From Polaribacter sp. IC073 (GTDB lineage: Bacteria; Bacteroidota; Bacteroidia; Flavobacteriales; Flavobacteriaceae): 64,000 bases of DNA. The notes beneath the pieces were generated by a model. The model did not search any database and was not told the origin of the DNA. It saw only the letters and a list, made by a program, of their open reading frames with translations. The position numbers were made by a program, and so were the translations under genes. The stretch covers positions 186,001 through 250,000 of the forward strand of contig NZ_VORS01000001.1 in assembly GCF_007997075.1 (NCBI RefSeq), read 5' to 3'. Below are positions 53,203 through 62,701 of this stretch, in pieces. Numbering within the stretch: position 1 is the first letter of the stretch; every line of letters starts with the position of its first letter.

Positions 53203-54120
53203 TTAAAATGTTCCCCAATTTTTTAATTCTTCTTCGCTCCATAAATACGGATAAAAGATTCTTCGTTGGAATTTTGGGTGCATATATTTTCGCCAACTAC
53301 TTCCGCCGGTTGCTTCTAAATCTTTCTCTTTTCCGCCTAAATATTTACCTGCAGCGTTGTAATGTGCCATCACCCATTTTACATTTACCGTATAATCATA
53401 ATGACGCATTGCTTTTATTAAATCTTCATTTTCTTGCACCTCTTTTGGCAATTGTTTGAATTTCTTTGAGAGATTGATATCATTATAATCTTCCATAAAA
53501 TGGATGAACTCACCTAAATATTTTTCCTCAAAAAGATTTAATAAAGTAGATTTTTGCCCTGTAGTATAATTTTTACCTGCCGCTTGCCAGTATAAATGAT
53601 TGTATGCATTTTTAAAAGATGAATTTCTATCGATATCTTTTCTAAAACGCGCATCAATTAAATTAATTAATTCTGTAGAAGCAAATTCAATTTTTCTGTA
53701 TTGTGCACTTTGAAAACCACTTGCAGGTGTTAATGTATTTCTAAACTTAAGATATTGTTCTTTCTCCATACCGTCTGCCATTACAGAAAAAGAACTGCAC
53801 AACATATCAAAATACCTGCTAATTCTGCCTAAATGCATCGAGAATTTAGCTACAGAAACTTCCGTGGTTTTTGCAACTTGATCTATTTCCCACAAAATCA
53901 TTTTAAACAACAGCTCATTTACTTGATGATACATAATAAAAACCATCTCATCTGGTTGCGTTGTTCTTGGTGTTTGCAAACCTAAAAGTGCGTCTGTCTG
54001 AATATAATCCCAATACGTAATTGGTGTGCTCCAAAGTAAACCTTCTAACATCGAATCTACAGGAACCCCTAATTTATCGTATTTTTCTTCTATTGCTTTT
54101 AAAATTTCGTCTTTGTTCAT
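53203..54120 (-). CDS. kynA: Tryptophan 2,3-dioxygenase family protein
   Basis: 305 aa from the ATG at 54120. Haem-binding and substrate blocks: DEMVFIMYHQVNELLFKMIL, ASGFQSAQYRKIEF and EATGGSSWRKYMHPKFQRRI. It opens the indole ring of tryptophan to N-formylkynurenine. No kynureninase or formamidase is in the window. Same direction as the tyrosine-degradation genes upstream but separated by 365 bp and a terminator, so separately transcribed. Confidence 0.92.
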   Translation of the reverse strand: MNKDEILKAIEEKYDKLGVPVDSMLEGLLWSTPITYWDYIQTDALLGLQTPRTTQPDEMVFIMYHQVNELLFKMILWEIDQVAKTTEVSVAKFSMHLGRISRYFDMLCSSFSVMADGMEKEQYLKFRNTLTPASGFQSAQYRKIEFASTELINLIDARFRKDIDRNSSFKNAYNHLYWQAAGKNYTTGQKSTLLNLFEEKYLGEFIHFMEDYNDINLSKKFKQLPKEVQENEDLIKAMRHYDYTVNVKWVMAHYNAAGKYLGGKEKDLEATGGSSWRKYMHPKFQRRIFYPYLWSEEELKNWGTF

Positions 54121-54484
54121 TTTTTCGGGAATCAAGATAAGAGAACAAAGAAACAAGACTTTTTATTGAAAATCTAATTTATTTGTTGAAATACCTAGAG
54201 ATTCCGATTCGTATGAAAAAGACACAGCATTAAAATAGAATCGTATAAATATCTTTAAAAGAGGGTTTCCTTTTATTATTTTTTAATAAATTGAATGAAT
54301 CTTTAGTATTCATTTAGAATAGAAAAAGAGCCAAAAATAAAGATTTTTCATCTTATATTTTTGACTCTTTTTAACTTATTTAAAACATAAAGAAATCTGT
54401 TAAAAATAAGTAGTAACAATTATTAGCTTGCTTCGTGCCTCGCAATGACATTGATTTAACTACAACTAAAAACTGTTTACTGAT
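54121..54484. other. Intergenic stretch between the HPPD and tryptophan dioxygenase genes
   Basis: No gene on either strand. It holds an imperfect terminator for HPPD at 54323-54372 (AAAAAGAGCCAAAAATA with the matching ATTTTTGACTCTTTTT) and a fragment of the dispersed hairpin family, GCTTGCTTCGTGCCTCGCAATGACA at 54426-54450. Confidence 0.65.
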
Positions 54485-55648
54485 TTACAGCGTTCCTCTT
54501 TTTTCTTGCTCTCTTTCTATTGATTCAAACAAAGCTTTAAAGTTTCCTGCTCCAAAACCTTTGGCGCCCATTCTTTGAATTATTTCGAAAAATAAAGTTG
54601 GTCTGTCTTCAATTGGTTTTGTGAAAATTTGTAATAAATAACCTTCTTCATCGGCATCAATCATAATACCTAAAGCCATTAATTTTTCAATATCTTCCCC
54701 TAATTCGTGACTAAATTCTTGTAATCTTCCAGGTACTGATCTGTAATACTCTTCTGGTGGAGTCGATAAAAACTCTACTCCGTTTGCTTTTAATTGACTT
54801 ACAGTTTTAATAATATCGTCTGTTGCAACTGCTATGTGTTGCACTCCTGCTCCTTCATAAAAATCTAAATATTCTTCAATTTGAGAACGCTTTGCAGCTT
54901 TTGCTGGTTCATTTATTGGAAACTTAATTCTACCGTTTCCGTTAGACATTACCTTACTCATTAATGCAGAATATTCAGTATGAATTTGCTTGTCATCAAA
55001 CGATAAGAAGTTTTCAAAGCCCATAACATCTTCGTACCATTTTACCCAAACATCCATTTGATTCCAACCTACATTACCAACCATGTGATCTATGTATTTT
55101 AAACCTGCACTTGGCGGATTGTATTCTGATTCCCATTTTTGGAAACCTGGTAAAAATGCGCCGTTGTAATTTTTTCGTTCTACAAACATGTGTACTGTTT
55201 CTCCGTAGGTATAAATTCCTGCTCTTACAACTTCTCCATCTTCATCTGTTTCTACAGTTGGTTCCATGTATGATTTTGCTCCTCTAGAAGTTGTTTCTTC
55301 ATACGCTTTTCTAGCATCTTCTACCCAAAGTGCTACAATTTTTACACCGTCACCATGTTTTACAATATGGTCGTTAATTGGCGATTTGCTATTTAACGGA
55401 GTTGTTAGCATCAGCTTTATTTTGTCTTGCGTTAAGACATAACTCACAGAATCTTTAGAACCTGTTTCTAGTCCACGATATGCATGTGATTGGAATCCGA
55501 ATGCTGTTTTGTAGAAATGTGCTGCTTGTTTTGCATTACCAACATAAAATTCTACATAATCTGTTCCTAATAATGGAAGGAAATCTTGTGCTCCTTCAAA
55601 TATTTTTTCTAAACCGTAGTCTACTGATTTTATTTCTTTTTTACTCAT
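54485..55648 (-). CDS. hppD: 4-hydroxyphenylpyruvate dioxygenase
   Basis: 387 aa, two vicinal-oxygen-chelate halves. Iron ligands seen as His in YIDHMVGNVGWN, His in GAGVQHIAVATDDI and Glu in TLFFEIIQRMGAKGFG; C-terminal helix NFKALFESIEREQEKRGTL closes the active site. It converts 4-hydroxyphenylpyruvate to homogentisate in tyrosine breakdown. In the same direction as hmgA, with a four-helix-bundle gene between them. Confidence 0.97.
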   Translation of the reverse strand: MSKKEIKSVDYGLEKIFEGAQDFLPLLGTDYVEFYVGNAKQAAHFYKTAFGFQSHAYRGLETGSKDSVSYVLTQDKIKLMLTTPLNSKSPINDHIVKHGDGVKIVALWVEDARKAYEETTSRGAKSYMEPTVETDEDGEVVRAGIYTYGETVHMFVERKNYNGAFLPGFQKWESEYNPPSAGLKYIDHMVGNVGWNQMDVWVKWYEDVMGFENFLSFDDKQIHTEYSALMSKVMSNGNGRIKFPINEPAKAAKRSQIEEYLDFYEGAGVQHIAVATDDIIKTVSQLKANGVEFLSTPPEEYYRSVPGRLQEFSHELGEDIEKLMALGIMIDADEEGYLLQIFTKPIEDRPTLFFEIIQRMGAKGFGAGNFKALFESIEREQEKRGTL

Positions 55649-55654
55649 CTTTAT

Positions 55655-56107
55655 GTTTTATAGAAAAGAGAGAAGAGATGCAAGAAAAAAGAGAATTAGA
55701 GTTTGTTTTGAAAACCCATTGTCATCTTTTGAAATTCTTGAATTTTTACTTCAATCTTTGTTAATTGTTCTTTATTTATATAATTTCTTTTATATGCTAT
55801 TATTAATTGAGTTTCAAGTTCGAAAGAAGAACCCAAAGAAATGTCTAAAAAATGCGAAAAAGATTTATCTGTTCTTGATGAACCTTCAGCAACATTGCTT
55901 GGAATAGATACAGAACATCTACTAATTTGAGAAATTAATCCAAATCTTTCACCTTTTGGAAAACCTTCAATAATAGTATAAACATCATCAACAATTTCGA
56001 TTCCTATTTGCCAAATCTTTAAATTCTTGTAGTTATGTCTTTTTCTCTTTTCCAATCTATTTATTCAATCCTAATTTATCTCTATTCTTTACTCTAGTTT
56101 CTTTATT
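55655..56107. repeat. Purine-rich inverted flanks around the four-helix-bundle gene
   Basis: The left flank (55660-55700) is purine-rich on the plus strand (GAAAAGAGAGAAGAGATGC), and the right flank (56040-56105) is the matching pyrimidine-rich complement type (CTCTATTCTTTACTCTAGTTTC). Together they form degenerate inverted ends around the gene at 55696-56055, as if a unit had been inserted into the hppD-hmgA pair. Confidence 0.4.
55696..56055 (-). CDS. Four helix bundle protein (23S rRNA IVS-type family)
   Basis: 119 aa. The family pattern NYKNLKIWQIGIEIVDDVY, FGLISQISRCSVSIPSNVAEG, FLDISLGSSFELETQL and a final helical segment is the S23/IVS four-helix-bundle family, which in some bacteria lies within 23S rRNA intervening sequences but in Bacteroidota is usually free-standing. 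Function unknown. It lies between hmgA and hppD in the same direction, with gaps of about 50 bp of purine/pyrimidine-biased DNA. Confidence 0.93.
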   Translation of the reverse strand: MEKRKRHNYKNLKIWQIGIEIVDDVYTIIEGFPKGERFGLISQISRCSVSIPSNVAEGSSRTDKSFSHFLDISLGSSFELETQLIIAYKRNYINKEQLTKIEVKIQEFQKMTMGFQNKL

Positions 56108-57268
56108 CTATTTTTCCAACCAAGATTTATAATAGGTTTCATCGGCAATTTTCATAGCTTCTTCTGTAACCATCAAAGGTTTAAAAGTATCTACCATAAC
56201 GGCTAATTCTTCTGTTTTTGTTTTTCCGATGCTTTTTTCTGTAGTTCCTGGGTGTGGACCATGCGGAATTCCGGATGGGTGCAAGGAAATATGACCTTGA
56301 TCGATGTCGTTTCTACTCATAAAATCGCCTGCTACATAATACAAAACTTCGTCTGAATCGATGTTACTGTGATTGTATGGTGCAGGAATTGAGTTCGGGT
56401 GATAATCATACAAACGTGGTACAAAACTGCAAATTACAAAGGCATTTGTTTCAAAGGTTTGATGCACTGGTGGCGGTTGATGAATGCGACCGGTAATTGG
56501 TTCGAAATCGTGAATTGAGAATGCGTACGGAAAATTATAACCGTCGTAACCAACCACATCAAAAGGATGTGAAGCGTAAATCATTTCTATAATTTCGCCT
56601 TGCTTTTTCACTTTTATTAAGAAATCTCCTAACTCATTATACGTTTCTAATTCTTGAGGTCTTCTTAAATCTCGCTCGCAAAATGGGGAGTGTTCTAATA
56701 GTTGACCAAAATGATTTCTATATCTTTTTGGGGTGTAAACGGGCGAATAAGATTCTACAATAAAAAGTCTGTTATTTTCATCATCGAAGTCTAATTTGTA
56801 GATAATTCCTCGCGGAATTACTAAATAATCTCCGTATTTAAAATTGATATTACCTAGATGCGTTCTTAATTTCCCGGTTCCTTTATGGATAAAAATTACT
56901 TCGTCTGCATCTGTATTCTTATAAAAATAATCTGTGGTAGACTTTTTTGGTGCTGATAAAATAATGTTACAATCAGAATTTGTTAAAACAATTTTTCTGC
57001 TTTCTAAATAATCATCTTCTGATGGAACTTGAAATCCGCGAAAACGATAAGATTGAATATTATTGGCTTTGGCAATTTTTGGTTTTACAGAATATTGTTT
57101 ACCAATTTCTTTGACCATTGTGGGTCTGTGCTCGTGATAAGAATTGGTAGACATTCCGTCGAAACCAATAGTACCAAAGAGTTGTTCGTAATATAAACTT
57201 CCGTCTTTTTTACGAAACTGTGTGTGTCTTTTGGGTGGAATTTTTCCTAATTTATGATAAAAAGGCAT
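56108..57268 (-). CDS. hmgA: Homogentisate 1,2-dioxygenase
   Basis: 386 aa cupin enzyme. Conserved pieces: YEQLFGTIGFDGMSTNSYH near the N terminus, IHKGTGKLRTHLG, GYDGYNFPYAFSIHDFEP and the metal-binding C-terminal HPSGIPHGPHPGT. It opens the ring of homogentisate to maleylacetoacetate. First gene of the tyrosine-catabolic unit with HPPD downstream. Fumarylacetoacetase and maleylacetoacetate isomerase are not in the window. Confidence 0.95.
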   Translation of the reverse strand: MPFYHKLGKIPPKRHTQFRKKDGSLYYEQLFGTIGFDGMSTNSYHEHRPTMVKEIGKQYSVKPKIAKANNIQSYRFRGFQVPSEDDYLESRKIVLTNSDCNIILSAPKKSTTDYFYKNTDADEVIFIHKGTGKLRTHLGNINFKYGDYLVIPRGIIYKLDFDDENNRLFIVESYSPVYTPKRYRNHFGQLLEHSPFCERDLRRPQELETYNELGDFLIKVKKQGEIIEMIYASHPFDVVGYDGYNFPYAFSIHDFEPITGRIHQPPPVHQTFETNAFVICSFVPRLYDYHPNSIPAPYNHSNIDSDEVLYYVAGDFMSRNDIDQGHISLHPSGIPHGPHPGTTEKSIGKTKTEELAVMVDTFKPLMVTEEAMKIADETYYKSWLEK

Positions 57269-57490
57269 GTTTTGTTAAATTTTAAATTAATAATTTGATT
57301 AATATAAAAATTAAAAACCGCTATTCTGGGTTGCGTTTTATTAGGAATTTTAAATGTGATAATAAATCTAAATACATCTCAATCGATTTAGTTATTTATA
57401 CAAAGATAGGAAATAATACAATTCTTATTTTTTTATTCTTTAAAAAGTACCTGAACCATTTATTTACCTAGAATAGGAAGGCATTGAACC

Positions 57491-57513
57491 TTATTTAAAA
57501 TTATTCTAAATAA
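57491..57513 (+). promoter_or_regulatory. Fur-like operator upstream of the TonB receptor
   Basis: Inverted repeat centred on 57502: ATTTAAAAT-T-ATTCTAAAT with one mismatch, extended by TT...AA. Its 9-1-9 shape is that expected of a Fur box. It ends 3 bp before the -33 element, where a repressor would block polymerase. Confidence 0.5.
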
Positions 57514-57516
57514 CTC

Positions 57517-57546
57517 TTGTGAGATTGGTATTAAAAAATACCTTTG
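57517..57546 (+). promoter_or_regulatory. Promoter of the TonB receptor-DUF4374 operon
   Basis: TTG (57517-57519) and TACCTTTG (57539-57546) separated by 19 bp match the Bacteroidota -33/-7 consensus. Transcription would start near 57552, so the ATG at 57592 is the real start. Confidence 0.65.
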
Positions 57547-57591
57547 CAGAAATTATTATTATTTAGATTTAATAAAAATAACAAAATTAAA

Positions 57592-60024
57592 ATGAAATCC
57601 TTTTTATACCTCTCTCTCTTTCTTGCTAGCTTATCTCTTTTTGCTCAGAAAGCAACAATTACTGGTGTTATTAAATTTAAAGACAATACTCCTGCAGATT
57701 TAGCAACTGTTTACTTAGAAAACGGAACGAAACATACCTACACAACCGAGAAAGGGTTTTATACAATTAAAGATTTAGCCTATGGAAAACACATCATCAA
57801 AATAAAATACTTTGGTAAGGATACAGAAAGTGTAACCGTTCAGATAAGTACTAAAGAAGTAATTATAAACCACATTTTACACTACAACCAAACAAATGAT
57901 TTAAGAGAGGTAATTATAAAAAGTAAAACCAAAGAACGCAAACTAGAAACAAAAGGTTTTGCTGTAAATGCTATAAAAATGAAAGATATAGCACTACAAT
58001 CTATACAAGCAAATGATGTTTTAGATCGTTCTTCTGGTGTAAGAATAAGGCAAAATGGTGGCTTGGGTTCTCACACACATTATACTATAAATGGCCTTTC
58101 GGGCAATGCAATTCGAATTTTTATCAATGGATCTCCAATACAATCATACGGTCCTTCTTTTTCTTTAAGTAGCATACCAACCAACATGATTAAGCGTATA
58201 GAAGTCTACAAAGGTGTTGTTCCGGTAGAATTGGCGGGAGATGCTTTGGGCGGCGCAATAAATGTACTTTTAAAAGATGATTTTAATAAAAATTCTTTAA
58301 GCACTTCTTATTCAGTTGGCTCTTTCAATACACACCAAGCTACAATAGCTGGTAATAAATACAATAACAATTCTGGTTTTACTCTAAGAGGTTCTGGTTT
58401 TTATAACTATTCTGACAACAACTACAAAGTCTGGGGAAACCAAGTTTATACTACAGATACAGAAGGACCAACAAGGGGAGACATTACTTATGTATGGGCT
58501 AAAAGATTTCATGATGCGTATACTTCTAAAGGTTTTAAAGTAGATGCGGGCTTTTCTAAACAAAAATGGGCAGATGAGTTGTTGGTGGGTGCTCTTTATT
58601 CCTCTCTAAATAAAGAGATACAACATGGCGCTACCATGGAGTCTGTTTACGGAAATAGAAAAGTAGCACAGCAAACAAAACTGATTAGTGCATCTTATAA
58701 AGATGCTAGCTTTTTAGGAAACAAAAAAATTACTGTAGATTTATTTTCATCATATTCTAGATTGAAAAGGAACCTAACAGACATTACTCCTTTTATTTAT
58801 GATTGGGACGGGAAACGTAAAGAAAAATTTGATTCAAGTGGAAACTCAACAGGGTATTACGAGTATTTCTCTGGTGCTGAAGCAGGAAACCCAACATTAC
58901 AAGAAAGTATTGAAAAAGTATACCTAGGTCGTGCAACATCAAAATATAAGATAAACGATCACCACGCAATAACCGCTAACTTTTTACACACAAGGTTTAT
59001 TAGAGATTTACAAGATCCTTTAAGACATATTGATATAAGAAATTTAGAAGACACTAGGTTTTCTAATAAGAGTATTTTAGGGTTAGGCTATGAGTTAAAT
59101 GCTTTTGAGGACAAACTAAAGACAGCTATTTTTTATAAAAATTTCAATCAAAATATACAGATTATTGAATATAAAAAAGAAAATGAGGCTTCTCCTGTCG
59201 AATTAAATAATGTAACTAGAAATGCAACTGCTAACGGATTTGGATTTACCATCGCATATGAACTCTTACCTAATATTTTAATTCAAACATCCGTAGAAAA
59301 TTCGTTCAGGCTCCCTGTAGCTCGAGAGTTGTTTGGTAATCTTGCCGAAAACCTTGAGCCTAATTATAATTTAAAACCCGAAAAAAGTAAAAACGTAAAC
59401 CTAGGTGTGGTACTAGGTACTTTTACTTATGGGAAAAATGAAACCAGCATTAAAATAAACACTTTTCTAAGAGATACCAAAGACAAAATAAAACGAAATG
59501 TAAGAGAAGATGATACCGATGAAACCACCGAGTTTATTAATGATGAAAGCTACATAAGTAAAGGATTTGATATTGATATTTTCTACTCTTACGACAGAAA
59601 ATTAGATTTTAATGGAAATGTATCTGTATTTAACTCCCGTTTTAATACTCAGTTTGATGAAACAGGTCTAGCATATAATTGGTATCGAGACCGAGAAAGA
59701 AATGCACCTTTTCTTACAGCAAATGGTAACTTAAGATATACAAGCGATAATTTATTTCAAAAAAAATCTAAAACAGTATTCTCTACAAACTTATCTTATG
59801 TGCATTGGTTTTACAGAGATTGGGAATCTTTAGGCGGAACTGGAAAAGACATCATACCAACACAATTAGTTAGCGATATTGGTATTACACATACATTTCC
59901 TAACAAAAACCTAACCTTCTCTTTAGACGCAAGAAATATTTTAAACACTCAGGTTTTTGATAATTATGCTTTACAAAAACCAGGACGTGCTTTTTACATG
60001 AAAATAAACTACACAATTTTTTAA
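57592..60024 (+). CDS. TonB-dependent receptor, probable siderophore or iron-chelate receptor
   Basis: 810 aa from the ATG at 57592 (an upstream TTG at 57544 falls inside the promoter). Signal MKSFLYLSLFLASLSLFAQ, a carboxypeptidase-like beta domain (ITGVIKFKDNTPADLATVYL), plug (DVLDRSSGVRIRQNGGLGS ... VYKGVVPVELAGDALGGAINV) and a beta barrel ending in a C-terminal Phe (FYMKINYTIF). Encoded with a DUF4374-like lipoprotein 26 bp downstream and behind a Fur-like box, so uptake of an iron chelate is inferred. Confidence 0.93.
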   Translation: MKSFLYLSLFLASLSLFAQKATITGVIKFKDNTPADLATVYLENGTKHTYTTEKGFYTIKDLAYGKHIIKIKYFGKDTESVTVQISTKEVIINHILHYNQTNDLREVIIKSKTKERKLETKGFAVNAIKMKDIALQSIQANDVLDRSSGVRIRQNGGLGSHTHYTINGLSGNAIRIFINGSPIQSYGPSFSLSSIPTNMIKRIEVYKGVVPVELAGDALGGAINVLLKDDFNKNSLSTSYSVGSFNTHQATIAGNKYNNNSGFTLRGSGFYNYSDNNYKVWGNQVYTTDTEGPTRGDITYVWAKRFHDAYTSKGFKVDAGFSKQKWADELLVGALYSSLNKEIQHGATMESVYGNRKVAQQTKLISASYKDASFLGNKKITVDLFSSYSRLKRNLTDITPFIYDWDGKRKEKFDSSGNSTGYYEYFSGAEAGNPTLQESIEKVYLGRATSKYKINDHHAITANFLHTRFIRDLQDPLRHIDIRNLEDTRFSNKSILGLGYELNAFEDKLKTAIFYKNFNQNIQIIEYKKENEASPVELNNVTRNATANGFGFTIAYELLPNILIQTSVENSFRLPVARELFGNLAENLEPNYNLKPEKSKNVNLGVVLGTFTYGKNETSIKINTFLRDTKDKIKRNVREDDTDETTEFINDESYISKGFDIDIFYSYDRKLDFNGNVSVFNSRFNTQFDETGLAYNWYRDRERNAPFLTANGNLRYTSDNLFQKKSKTVFSTNLSYVHWFYRDWESLGGTGKDIIPTQLVSDIGITHTFPNKNLTFSLDARNILNTQVFDNYALQKPGRAFYMKINYTIF

Positions 60025-60050
60025 CATTAAATTTTAAACACTACTTTATT

Positions 60051-61427
60051 ATGATGAATTTCAATTTCAAATGGTCTATTCAAAAAGCAATTGTTTTGAG
60101 TATACTTTCAATCGTTTTTATAACTACTTCTTGTAGTAGTGATGCCCCAATTGATAACCCAGAACCAGAAGAACCAACCATAGAAGGTCGCAACCAATTT
60201 ACATTAGCTTTATCTGCAAGCCCAACCGGAGAAACAAAAGTGTATACGCAAGCTTTAACAGATGTAACTGCTGGCGTAACTGTAAGTTATGATGGTAAAG
60301 GGTTTGAAATACCTTCTACAAGAACTGCAAGAATTTTTGGATCTACGGATGGAAAATCTTTATATAATCTTGATTATGGCGGTGGAAGAATCTACAAGTT
60401 CTCTGTTGATGGCGAAGAAAGTTATAGCCAATTATTCGAAAAAAATGTAGAATTTGCAATGGGTACAGCCTACCCAAGGTGGACGAAAGCTAGCGAGGAA
60501 TCTGCGTCTATACATTATGCTAGTGGTAGCAATGCTACAAGAGTTTATGATGAAAATGATGCTACAAAATTTATAAGATCTGATGTTACTTTAAGAATTA
60601 TGAGTGTTGGTTTAAACAACCTTACTTTTGGTTCTATTGAAGAAATTATTATTCCTGTAAGTGATACATATTTAGAGCCTTATACCATTAATGTAGCAGG
60701 TACAGATTATGATCATTATAATTATGTTGGTAGAGTAGATGCACCTGTTATTGCTGGTAATAAAATATATTATGGCATGTCTAAAAGTGCATACAACCCA
60801 GAAAAACCTTGTTCTGGTAGAGGATGTCCTCCTGCAATTTACAAAAATACGGAAACATTAGTTTTAGATTACCCTTCTTTAACAAACCCTAAAATTATTT
60901 CTACCGATATTGCAAAAGGCGCTACTAATGGCTATAGAACTCCTGTTGCTTACAAAGATGAACTTGGAGATGTATATCAAATTATTTCTGTGCCAGACAA
61001 CACGTATGACACAAATATTTTAAAAATAAGTAATGGTGATTATGATGAAAGCTTTCAATTTAATTTATCTGATCTATTAGGAGAAAACACAAGATCTTAC
61101 GGATGGTTTTATGCCGGAAACGGAATTGGTTATGTTCCGTACTTAAGATCAGATGAAACAAATTCAAATAGCGATTCTAATTGGTCTGTTGCTCGTGTAG
61201 ATTTATATAACGGTACAGCAATTAAAATGAATTTACCCACCAACCTTTGGTTAAGACAATACCAAAGTGCTGTTGTTAAAGATGGCAAATTCTACATGGC
61301 AATTACACCGACAGGTAAAGATGGTAATGTATATATTTTTGATACAACCTCTACAAGTCCTGATGGTTTTACTGTTGGTGCAACATTAGAAAATTTAGCA
61401 GAAGGTACTTATATTGGTATTTACTAA
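60051..61427 (+). CDS. DUF4374-like lipoprotein, partner of the iron receptor
   Basis: 458 aa with lipobox TTSC (SIVFITTSCSSD) and a Pro/Glu linker (DNPEPEEPTIEG). The body is beta-rich with propeller-like repeats (DGKSLYNLDYGGGRIYKF, RPTPVAYKDELG-like) and a short Cys pair CSGRGCPP. It resembles DUF4374 proteins that accompany TonB receptors in Bacteroidota iron uptake. Second gene of the operon; ends at a strong terminator. Confidence 0.75.
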   Translation: MMNFNFKWSIQKAIVLSILSIVFITTSCSSDAPIDNPEPEEPTIEGRNQFTLALSASPTGETKVYTQALTDVTAGVTVSYDGKGFEIPSTRTARIFGSTDGKSLYNLDYGGGRIYKFSVDGEESYSQLFEKNVEFAMGTAYPRWTKASEESASIHYASGSNATRVYDENDATKFIRSDVTLRIMSVGLNNLTFGSIEEIIIPVSDTYLEPYTINVAGTDYDHYNYVGRVDAPVIAGNKIYYGMSKSAYNPEKPCSGRGCPPAIYKNTETLVLDYPSLTNPKIISTDIAKGATNGYRTPVAYKDELGDVYQIISVPDNTYDTNILKISNGDYDESFQFNLSDLLGENTRSYGWFYAGNGIGYVPYLRSDETNSNSDSNWSVARVDLYNGTAIKMNLPTNLWLRQYQSAVVKDGKFYMAITPTGKDGNVYIFDTTSTSPDGFTVGATLENLAEGTYIGIY

Positions 61428-61446
61428 GACCAATTAACCTTAAATG

Positions 61447-61486
61447 AAAACACCCTTTAGGCATAATAACCTAAAGGGTGTTTTTT
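61447..61486 (+). terminator. Terminator of the TonB receptor-DUF4374 operon
   Basis: AAAACACCCTTTAGG (61447-61461) pairs with CCTAAAGGGTGTTTT (61470-61484), loop CATAATAA, followed by more T. Confidence 0.9.
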
Positions 61487-61533
61487 ATTAAATGCTGTTT
61501 GATATTTTTTCTGATAAAACACCAACAACTTAA

Positions 61534-62589
61534 TTACTCTATCTTTTTAACAACGGCTTTTGGCGCTTCTTTTCGTGTTCCGTCAAAACCATCTACACCA
61601 CCAACAGTAGTGTATTTCATTACGTATTTTTTATCTGGATAAATACGTTTGTACGCACTTTGGCACATTAAGGTTGCTTCATGAAATCCGCACAAAATTA
61701 ATTTTAATTTCCCTGGATACGTGTTTACATCTCCAATAGCATAAATTCCTGGAATGTTTGTTTGGTAATCTAAAGCATTGTTTACTTTAATTGCATTTTT
61801 CTCTATTTCTAAACCCCAGTTTCCTATTGGTCCTAATTTTGGAGATAGACCAAAAAGTGGAATGAAATGATCTGTTTCTATTATAAAAGGTTCTCCTCCG
61901 TTTTGAATTACAGAAACTCCTTCTACTTTATCTGTACCTGCAATACCAACAACTTCTGCTGGTGTAATCATGGTAATTTTACCAGCATCTTTTAACTCTT
62001 GTACTTTATCTACAGAATCTAAAGCACCTCTAAATTCGTTTCTTCTGTGTATTAAAGTTACGGAAGAAGCAACGTCTGTTAAAAATATAGACCAATCTAA
62101 GGCAGAATCTCCACCACCAGAAATAACCACTTTTTTACCGCTGTAAAACTCTGGATCTCGAATAATATATTCAACTCCTTTATCTTCGAAATTTGCAATG
62201 TTAGGAATGGGTGGTTTTCTTGGTTCGAAAGACCCCAATCCGCCAGCAATTGCAACCACTTTTGCATGGTGTTTGGTCCCTTTATTTGTAGTCACAATAA
62301 ACGTTTCGTCTTCTTGTTTTTCTATGGTTTCTGCACGTTCACCTAGCGTAAAACCTGGCTCAAATTGTTTTATTTGTTCCAGTAACTTATCGGTTAAATC
62401 ACCTGCTAAAATTTCTGGATATGCCGGAATATCATAAATAGGTTTCTTAGGATAAATCTCAGAACATTGTCCGCCAGCTTGCGGCAATGCATCTATTAAA
62501 TGACAACGCAGTTTTAATAAACCTGCTTCAAAAACGGTGAACAAACCTGTTGGTCCTGCTCCTATAATTAAGATATCTGTTGTAATCAC
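61534..62589 (-). CDS. Ferredoxin--NADP(+) reductase, thioredoxin-reductase-like (YumC type)
   Basis: 351 aa. FAD-binding GAGPTGLFTVFEAGL at the N terminus, NAD(P)-binding VVISGGGDSALDWSI, and the C-terminal GIYAIGDVNTYPGKL; no redox CxxC is present in the central region, which distinguishes it from thioredoxin reductase. It exchanges electrons between NADPH and ferredoxin. Starts with GTG at 62589: the frame has a stop shortly upstream and no ATG. Followed by a dispersed hairpin on its 5' side. Confidence 0.93.
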   Translation of the reverse strand: MITTDILIIGAGPTGLFTVFEAGLLKLRCHLIDALPQAGGQCSEIYPKKPIYDIPAYPEILAGDLTDKLLEQIKQFEPGFTLGERAETIEKQEDETFIVTTNKGTKHHAKVVAIAGGLGSFEPRKPPIPNIANFEDKGVEYIIRDPEFYSGKKVVISGGGDSALDWSIFLTDVASSVTLIHRRNEFRGALDSVDKVQELKDAGKITMITPAEVVGIAGTDKVEGVSVIQNGGEPFIIETDHFIPLFGLSPKLGPIGNWGLEIEKNAIKVNNALDYQTNIPGIYAIGDVNTYPGKLKLILCGFHEATLMCQSAYKRIYPDKKYVMKYTTVGGVDGFDGTRKEAPKAVVKKIE

Positions 62590-62619
62590 TTTTTTAATTT
62601 TTTTACTTCGTCATTGTAA

Positions 62620-62663
62620 GGAACGAAGCAATCTACCTATTTATAAAGAGATTGCTTCGTTCC
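62620..62663. repeat. Dispersed hairpin element with 15-bp stem
   Basis: GGAACGAAGCAATCT (62620-62634) pairs exactly with AGATTGCTTCGTTCC (62649-62663). Same family as the fragments at 7262-7316 and 54426-54450; flanks carry GTCATTG and CGCTATGAT, the family ends. Lies between NifU and ferredoxin reductase genes. Confidence 0.75.
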
Positions 62664-62701
62664 TCGCTATGATACTAATCTAATATTTTTTTATGTTGAT
62701 G

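Noticed and set aside
57544..57591. Longer N terminus of the second TonB receptor
   Set aside because: The TTG at 57544 is part of the -7 promoter element, and the ATG at 57592 gives a standard signal peptide.
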